Shown here one piece after another: positions 6,647-10,911 of a stretch of DNA of 10,911 nucleotides (its first letter is position 1; every line of letters begins with the position of its first letter). The translations under genes were made by a program, and so were the position numbers. This DNA is from Planctomycetota bacterium. Its GTDB lineage: Bacteria > Planctomycetota > UBA8108 > UBA1146. Location: NCBI GenBank assembly GCA_002691835.1, contig NZJA01000131.1, positions 1 to 10,911 of the forward strand. The letters are read 5' to 3'. Under the pieces are notes generated by a model, which was not told the DNA's origin, ran no database searches, and worked only from the letters and a program-made list of their open reading frames with translations.

Positions 6647-7222
6647 ATGAAGCCATTTTTGACACTCATCGTTTTATCACTCGCACTTTGTTCTCCCTTT
6701 GCGCTTGCTGACGAAAAGAAAGCCGCTGAGGGAGAGGGCAACATTGAGTTCTCCCTCAAGGACCTGGATGGCAAGCTGCACAAGTCAGCCGACATGAAGG
6801 ACAAGATCATCGTCCTCGAGTGGACCGAGAATGGCTGCCCTGCCGTCAAGCCTCTCTACAAGGCGAAAAAAGTTCAGGAGGCTGCTGCCGCTCTCAAGAA
6901 AAAGGGTGTTCAGTGGTTTTCCGTATGCTCCACCCATTACAACACCGTAGCGGGTCTGAAAAAGTTCAAAGAGTCCTACAAAGTTGATCATAAGATCCTT
7001 CAGGACTTCGATGGCAAGTTCGGCAAGAAAATCGGTGCCAAGAGAACCCCTCACGTCTTTGTCATCAAGAACGGCGAGATTCTCTACCAGGGTGCGTTCG
7101 ACGATCGTCGCTCCGGTGAAAACTATGTCGTCAAGGCCGTCGACGAAATCCTCGCCGGCAAAGAGGTCTCGACCCCCAGAACCCGGGCGTATGGCTGAAG
7201 CATCAAATTCAAGAAGTCGTAG
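6647..7222 (+). CDS. Exported thioredoxin-fold redoxin, probable selenoprotein (Sec at TGA 7196-7198)
   Basis: AAAGGAGG (6636-6642 region) sets the ATG at 6647. Residues 1-21 are a Sec signal peptide ending FALA. The mature protein is an AhpC/TSA-redoxin thioredoxin fold: KDLDGK, strand IIVLEW, active-site turn ENGCP with C64, C94 in FSVCS, cis-Pro in KRTPHVFVI and the last strand GEILYQGAFDD. Conventional reading stops at TGA 7196-7198 after AYG (183 residues). The frame goes on with S-I-K-F-K-K-S to TAG 7220-7222. Related redoxins, as I recall the family, end in YGC(S/T)(I/V)K, so the TGA stands exactly at the Cys position and is read here as selenocysteine 184. A SECIS-like hairpin starts 14 bases later. 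Other genes in the window use TGA as a true stop, so this is not a changed code. It probably works as an exported thiol/selenol oxidoreductase with the DsbD-like neighbour. If recoding is wrong, the CDS ends at 7198. Confidence 0.8.
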
Positions 7223-7233
7223 TTGACGACTTC
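7213..7233 (+). promoter_or_regulatory. SECIS-like hairpin downstream of the in-frame TGA
   Basis: GAAGTCGT (7213-7220) pairs perfectly with ACGACTTC (7226-7233), 8 bp, closing a five-base loop AGTTG (7221-7225). The apical loop begins 22 bases after the TGA at 7196-7198. It has a G as its second base followed by U. Short upper stem, small loop with G among its first two bases and this distance are the known pattern of bacterial SECIS elements that recruit SelB. The hairpin spans the TAG stop at 7220-7222. It is separate from the terminator that starts at 7243. Confidence 0.7.
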
Positions 7234-7242
7234 ATACACAGG

Positions 7243-7286
7243 ACCGGAGCTCGGAAGGCAAAGACCTTCCGAGCTCCGGTTTTTTT
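7243..7286 (+). terminator. Strong intrinsic terminator of the redox gene pair
   Basis: ACCGGAGCTCGGAAGG (7243-7258) pairs without mismatch with CCTTCCGAGCTCCGGT (7265-7280), giving 16 bp around a CAAAGA loop, followed by T7280-T7286. This is a textbook Rho-independent terminator and the clearest one in the window. Confidence 0.95.
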
Positions 7287-7356
7287 GTGGAGACCGGCAA
7301 TTCGGGAAGAGTTGCTGAATCACTTCCGACTCAGGGAGGCGAAAAGGTACTAATAC

Positions 7357-7379
7357 GGCATACGGTGTGGAAATATGCC
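7357..7379. repeat. Small inverted repeat upstream of the 7426 gene
   Basis: GGCATA (7357-7362) is mirrored by TATGCC (7374-7379) across 11 bases, 47 bases before the GTG at 7426. TACTAAT at 7348-7354 next to it could be a -10 element, but no convincing -35 is seen. It may be an operator; otherwise the 7287-7425 gap holds nothing I can identify. Confidence 0.2.
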
Positions 7380-7425
7380 ATTTACCTGTAAAATCGTAGT
7401 CAGCTGTCTGTTCATAGGAGTTTCC

Positions 7426-9549
7426 GTGAATCCAAGAAATCTTGTGATCGTCGCCCTGATCCTGGTCGGCGTTGTTTCTGTTGCGTCTCTGATGCTTCCT
7501 TCAGGCCCTGGTTTAACCGGGGTTGAGGGAGATTTTGTCGGAGAGGGAAGCGGTACAGATTTCTCAGGAAGTGGGTCGAGCTCACGAAAAGGAAATGGAA
7601 CCAGTGGTAGTGGAGGAGATTCCTCCGGTTCGGGTCAGCGTGGAGAAAGCAGCCGAGGATCTTCTTCGGCGAAGGATGATCGCTCCGGAACAGATGGTCT
7701 CGATGACCGACCAGATTCTGGCGACCGTAATCGGCGAGGTGGAGACTTTTCATCCAATAGGGGTTCATCCGGTTTTGGTGACGGTCGAGATTCCAACGAT
7801 TCGAATGGCTCAGGCAATTCATCCCAACGTCAAAGCAATCGCAGTCCGTCTTCCAGTCGAGATGAAAGTCGTTCCGGATCAGAATCGGGAGAACGCGTTC
7901 GTGTGGGTGGAATGATCTGGGAAGAATCGGAAAACTCAGCCCTCACAGAAGTGAATGGCCAACTGGAAATTGGCATCGACAGTCGAACGAGAACGGTCAG
8001 CGTCACCAATGGTGCCTTTTCGTTTGAAGCCCCGGCAAAGTCGATGATCCGTTTTTTCAGTACCGTCTTGGGCGATCGTTCGGCAAGGGTGATTGCCCCG
8101 TCGACTCCTGTTCTTGCACAGTCTTCAGGTGCCGTCCGTGTTTATGTTCGTTACGACGCACTCGCGACCTTAAAGGTACTCTCGGCGGAAACCGGTGAAC
8201 TTCTGAATGGAATCGAAGTCATTCGATTGCAGGACTTTCATCGCAGCACCCTTGAGCATCCGGGTTGGCCTCTTGCCAGCGATTACTCTCTTCAAGAAAG
8301 CGAGTCTCCGGTTTCCCTAGACGGCCGCCTGGGAATGATTGGATCTGCTGTGGTTCTGCATGTCCGTGCAGAGGGTTATGAGTGGAAACGCATCACGGTG
8401 GATCTGGTGAATGGAGGAGAACGCGAAGTCTTGCTTTTTCCTGCCGCAGATCTGAATCTGATCCTTGATGGAGAAACAGAGCGAGCTGACATGCGTCTGC
8501 GCCTCAGGCCGCCAGAAGGTATGGGAATGCCTTATATGGAGATGCCGACTCTCGGAGTGACCTCCAATTTGATTCGTGGATTACCAAGCGGTACCTGGAA
8601 AGCTTCTCTGGAGTCGGGGCATTGGAACCTGAATCCTACGGTTTACGCAGAAACCATCATTGAAGTTCAGCTCAATGAAGAAAATATTCTGACGATGACA
8701 GTGCCCAATGATGATGAGGAACGCTCTGATCTGGCGGGAACGGTTTATGTGCCGGATGGGTGGTATCTCGACAATTTTTCGATTCGCATACGTCCGACTG
8801 GGGCCGGAAGTGATCCGGTTAATGACACCGTTAATCTGCCCAGTACGGAGATGGCGATGGAAGAGGTGGGCGGCGGAGTTCTGTATTCATGGGGCCCCGT
8901 GAGTGTGAAGTTTGGATCCTATGGGATTCTGATTTTGCCAGTTGGATATGGCGATCTGTTTGAGGTGGGTGAAGAAGGTTTCCTGGATGCCAATCTGGAG
9001 CTGCCTGACCCTGTCGATATTCAGGTCACGACTCTGATTCAAGGTGGGGGCGGAGAACTCGCCACTCCAGGATTGATCCGCTGGGCTCCAGTTCGACCCC
9101 AAGGAGTCCCGGGTGCAGGAGCGGTCCCGATTCCTGCTGTCGAAGATGGCATCTTTGAATTTCAAGTTCCAGTCGGAGATGTGATTGTTTCGGTATCTGA
9201 TCAAGCCTATGTCCCGAAGCACATGCAGGTTTCAGTTAATTTTGATGGCGGGAATCAATTCGAGATGGAATTGGAACCGGCAATGGGACTGTTTCTTCTT
9301 CTGGATGATGACGGCACATCGATCCCCTGGGATATCACATGGAATCCCATCGTGGAGGCTGTCGGTCACAGCGGCAGAATTTTAACTCGGGGGAGATATG
9401 GGAGCGGGTATCGGATTCTCGTCGGCGAACCTGGACTCTATTCGCTGGAGCTCCCTTATATGGACGGTTTCCTCCCGGTCGACCCCTTTGAAGTGATGAG
9501 TGCCCCAGGTGAGATTGTTGAAGTGTTAATTCCCCTTGAGGCTGAATAA
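7426..9549 (+). CDS. Large membrane-anchored beta-rich protein with Ser/Gly/Asp/Arg linker
   Basis: AGGAG at 7416-7420 selects the GTG at 7426 (707 residues); the longer frame from 7375 has no such site. Residues about 5-24 (NLVIVALILVGVVSVASLML) are one hydrophobic segment, probably an anchor with the rest outside the cytosol. Residues about 41-156 (nt 7546-7893) are almost only Ser, Gly, Asp, Arg and Asn, a likely disordered linker. From about residue 157 the chain is beta-rich, with repeated short strands and phrases such as VHVRAEGYEWKRITVDL-like segments and GLPSGTWKASL that recall carboxypeptidase-regulatory-like or Ig-like modules in planctomycete surface proteins. I saw no Cys in the whole chain and no catalytic motif. 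I do not recognise a named family. It stands alone between the terminator at 7243-7286 and convergent genes, so it is probably transcribed by itself. Confidence 0.8.
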   Translation: MNPRNLVIVALILVGVVSVASLMLPSGPGLTGVEGDFVGEGSGTDFSGSGSSSRKGNGTSGSGGDSSGSGQRGESSRGSSSAKDDRSGTDGLDDRPDSGDRNRRGGDFSSNRGSSGFGDGRDSNDSNGSGNSSQRQSNRSPSSSRDESRSGSESGERVRVGGMIWEESENSALTEVNGQLEIGIDSRTRTVSVTNGAFSFEAPAKSMIRFFSTVLGDRSARVIAPSTPVLAQSSGAVRVYVRYDALATLKVLSAETGELLNGIEVIRLQDFHRSTLEHPGWPLASDYSLQESESPVSLDGRLGMIGSAVVLHVRAEGYEWKRITVDLVNGGEREVLLFPAADLNLILDGETERADMRLRLRPPEGMGMPYMEMPTLGVTSNLIRGLPSGTWKASLESGHWNLNPTVYAETIIEVQLNEENILTMTVPNDDEERSDLAGTVYVPDGWYLDNFSIRIRPTGAGSDPVNDTVNLPSTEMAMEEVGGGVLYSWGPVSVKFGSYGILILPVGYGDLFEVGEEGFLDANLELPDPVDIQVTTLIQGGGGELATPGLIRWAPVRPQGVPGAGAVPIPAVEDGIFEFQVPVGDVIVSVSDQAYVPKHMQVSVNFDGGNQFEMELEPAMGLFLLLDDDGTSIPWDITWNPIVEAVGHSGRILTRGRYGSGYRILVGEPGLYSLELPYMDGFLPVDPFEVMSAPGEIVEVLIPLEAE

Positions 9550-9565
9550 CGGCCCCAAGGGGAAT
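9529..9565. terminator. Hairpin between convergent genes, possible bidirectional terminator
   Basis: ATTCCCCTTG (9529-9538) pairs perfectly with CAAGGGGAAT (9556-9565), with an inner GGC/GCC extension after one mismatch. It covers the stop of the 7426-9549 gene and lies 10 bases before the stop of the CDGSH gene on the other strand. T-runs are weak on both sides. Confidence 0.45.
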
Positions 9566-9575
9566 CTAGACTTTC

Positions 9576-9830
9576 TCAGGAGTGGGAACCGTCGCAGAAG
9601 GGTGCTCCACCTGTTTTCTTGCAGGCACACAAGGCGACTTTCTTTTTCTCTGTGACCTCAAAAACCATAGGTGTCATTCCACTTCCTGAATGACTCCCAT
9701 CACAAAAAGGGTGCTTGGCGGAATGGCCGCAAGAGCACCAGGCGTATTTACCGGGCTCGAGTTCAATGACGTCTGGACTGTTCTTGACGGATTTTTTTTC
9801 CATGTGCCTATTTTCTATTTTGTGAGTCAT
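9576..9830 (-). CDS. Double-CDGSH iron-sulfur domain protein
   Basis: The protein has 84 residues from ATG 9830, or 75 from ATG 9803. Both starts have weak ribosome-binding sites, and the shorter form fits the usual family length better. Two CDGSH motifs are complete. The first is C32-x-C34-x8-C43-D-G-S-H47 (CSCGHS...PFCDGSH); the second is C68-x-C70-x8-C79-D-G-S-H83 (CACKKT...PFCDGSH). Each three-Cys/one-His set binds a [2Fe-2S] cluster, so one chain holds two clusters, as in the MitoNEET-related Miner2-type and bacterial tandem CDGSH proteins. There is no signal peptide or membrane segment, so it is cytosolic. Its role is probably electron transfer or cluster handling; the exact partner is unknown. 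The protein ends right after the second motif, leaving no C-terminal extension. It is on the same strand as the transglutaminase-like gene, 90 bases downstream of it. Confidence 0.9.
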   Translation of the reverse strand: MTHKIENRHMEKKSVKNSPDVIELEPGKYAWCSCGHSAKHPFCDGSHSGSGMTPMVFEVTEKKKVALCACKKTGGAPFCDGSHS

Positions 9831-9920
9831 GCCTGAAGATCGTTGAAAAGCAAAAGTCGATACTCTTTCAATCTCAGCACCCTGTTTTCTGCTTTCCGGT
9901 GAGTCTGCAGAAGTTGAAGA

Positions 9921-10911
9921 TTAACGATCCTGCCAGAAGCAGGATTTGGTGATGCCTGTGAAGGGCTTCCCGTTAATTTCTGCATAAGGATTCACGAAGA
10001 AATTAATCGGTCCCGCTTTTTGTGCAGGTGTCAGAGTCAAATCCCGGCCGGTGCTGAGAGTTACTCGGTTAGCAGTTTGTGATCCAAAGTATTTGTCTTT
10101 GTTGGCGATATCCTTGTCGGCTTCTGAGATGTCGACCGGCACCCATCCTTTTCCTGGAACATGAAATTCTGCCCAGCAGTGGTATCCACCAGTTTTGTAG
10201 CGTTCGGCCTCAGGGCTGTATTTTCCCCACATACCGATTTGGAATCTGGATTCGATTCCCACAGCCATGCACAGTGCGCTGAAGTAAGTGTGGAAATCGG
10301 TGCAATTTCCTTCTCCGACTTCACAGGCATGGTAAATGTCTCCGCGACCCCAACCCTGACCGGCTTTGCTGTAGGACATCTGATTCAGGATGTGATCATA
10401 GAAACGGCGAGCCTTGCCGACGGTTGTCGGGCTCAGTGCGGAGAGGGCCTCGGCTTCATTTTTAATTTGCGGAGTCACAAAGCAGAGGGTTGATGGCTTT
10501 AGGTATATGGAGTCGCTGTCAGCTCCGACTTCGTCTGTCTTCGAGTAGTCCATGAGATCGACCGTATTAACGAATCTTTCTGCTGAGTATTTAAGGGTGA
10601 TCTTGCCGGTGGGCTTTTCAACAGTGCCGGTCACATGAACCATACGGTTGCCGCGGGTTTCCCCATGCATTGTGATCGTCACGTCTTTCAGTCCGCTATC
10701 TTCGATATAGCCGAAGTCTGACAATAATTGGTGATCATCATTACCCGGGCGTGGAATCCAGATTTCAATCTTTTCTCCCACAGGGGCGTCTGCGATTTCA
10801 ACGACGTACTCAATATCGAATTTTCTGGAATCCCTGTCGCGATCGATGGCTTTGCCAGCAGTGGCGCATCCGGATAGAACGCAAACCGAAGTCAGTAGTA
10901 AAAATAATGTT
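9921..10911 (-). CDS. Transglutaminase-like lipoprotein (5' end outside window)
   Basis: The frame runs without a stop to the right edge, so the first codons are missing and the in-frame GTG at 10781 is not the start. Reading from the edge gives a hydrophobic stretch (TLFLLLTSVCV) followed by a lipobox LSGC, with the lipidated Cys at 10866-10868. It is therefore a predicted lipoprotein. About 130 residues of beta-rich sequence follow, then a transglutaminase/protease-like core. Its triad is Cys in EGNCTDFH (codon 10302-10304), His in GGYHCWAEF (10179-10181) and Asp in VPVDISEAD (10131-10133). This Cys-His-Asp order and spacing match transglutaminase-like (TGc) domains, which in bacteria act mostly as cysteine proteases or amidases on peptides or peptidoglycan. 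The last 70 residues end in CFWQDR. Its position at the cell envelope suggests an extracytoplasmic substrate, which the sequence does not identify. Confidence 0.87.
   Translation of the reverse strand, partial: TLFLLLTSVCVLSGCATAGKAIDRDRDSRKFDIEYVVEIADAPVGEKIEIWIPRPGNDDHQLLSDFGYIEDSGLKDVTITMHGETRGNRMVHVTGTVEKPTGKITLKYSAERFVNTVDLMDYSKTDEVGADSDSIYLKPSTLCFVTPQIKNEAEALSALSPTTVGKARRFYDHILNQMSYSKAGQGWGRGDIYHACEVGEGNCTDFHTYFSALCMAVGIESRFQIGMWGKYSPEAERYKTGGYHCWAEFHVPGKGWVPVDISEADKDIANKDKYFGSQTANRVTLSTGRDLTLTPAQKAGPINFFVNPYAEINGKPFTGITKSCFWQDR

Noticed and set aside
7196..7198. TGA read as Trp (altered genetic code)
   Set aside because: Genes ending at 464, 2336 and 6575 use TGA as a plain stop, so the code is standard here.
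7375..7425. Upstream extension of the large membrane-anchored protein to 7375
   Set aside because: AGGAG at 7416-7420 fits the GTG at 7426, and nothing suitable precedes 7375.
9576..9578. TGA ending the CDGSH gene considered as recoded
   Set aside because: The protein is complete after the second CDGSH motif and the continuation resembles nothing; the downstream hairpin fits a terminator between convergent genes.
1..10911. tRNA/rRNA genes, CRISPR repeats, insertion sequences, toxin-antitoxin or phage defence genes
   Set aside because: None was seen by eye on either strand; the window is nearly filled by ordinary coding regions.

Overview
The window most resembles a chromosomal segment of a planctomycete-like bacterium. 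This is inferred from the dockerin-like C-terminal tails with paired EF-hand loops (genes at 3-464 and 942-2336), a Tat-exported sugar-isomerase-like protein, a membrane-anchored beta-rich protein with a Ser/Gly/Asp/Arg linker, mixed ATG/GTG/TTG starts and moderate GC. No rRNA, tRNA, CRISPR array, insertion sequence or phage gene was seen. Gene density is high, and the longest gene-free stretch is about 200 bases (7223-7425).

Layout. (1) 1-2336, + strand: the 3' end of a dockerin-like secreted protein, a small alpha/beta-barrel-like protein, and a secreted protein with two diverged copies of one domain plus a dockerin-like tail. A 15-bp hairpin follows. (2) 2513-4661, + strand: a tight cluster of a stand-alone cyclic-nucleotide-binding domain protein, a metallo-beta-lactamase-fold hydrolase resembling class II cAMP phosphodiesterases (one base after the previous stop, TTG start), and a Tat-exported hydroxypyruvate-isomerase-like TIM barrel. 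(3) 5473-4667, - strand: a membrane-anchored alpha/beta hydrolase, convergent with the cluster. (4) 5589-7222, + strand: two exported redox proteins, a DsbD N-terminal-domain-like protein and a thioredoxin-fold protein, closed by a very strong intrinsic terminator. (5) 7426-9549, + strand: a 707-residue membrane-anchored beta-rich protein. (6) 9830-9576 and 10911-9921, - strand: a double-CDGSH iron-sulfur protein and the 3' part of a transglutaminase-like lipoprotein gene that runs off the right edge.

The most notable finding is at the end of the thioredoxin-fold gene. The frame reaches TGA at 7196-7198 after Ala-Tyr-Gly, but continues with Ser-Ile-Lys-Phe-Lys-Lys-Ser and a TAG at 7220-7222. 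As I recall the family, related redoxins end in Tyr-Gly-Cys-Ser-(Ile/Val)-Lys, so the TGA sits where a Cys is expected. A perfect 8-bp hairpin with a five-base AGTTG loop begins 14 bases after the TGA, matching the bacterial SECIS layout. I therefore annotate a probable selenoprotein of 191 residues, which a standard gene caller would truncate at 183.

The second point of interest is the coupled cyclic-nucleotide-binding / class II phosphodiesterase-like pair. The sensor domain lacks the usual phosphate-binding Arg (His in its place), so its ligand is open.
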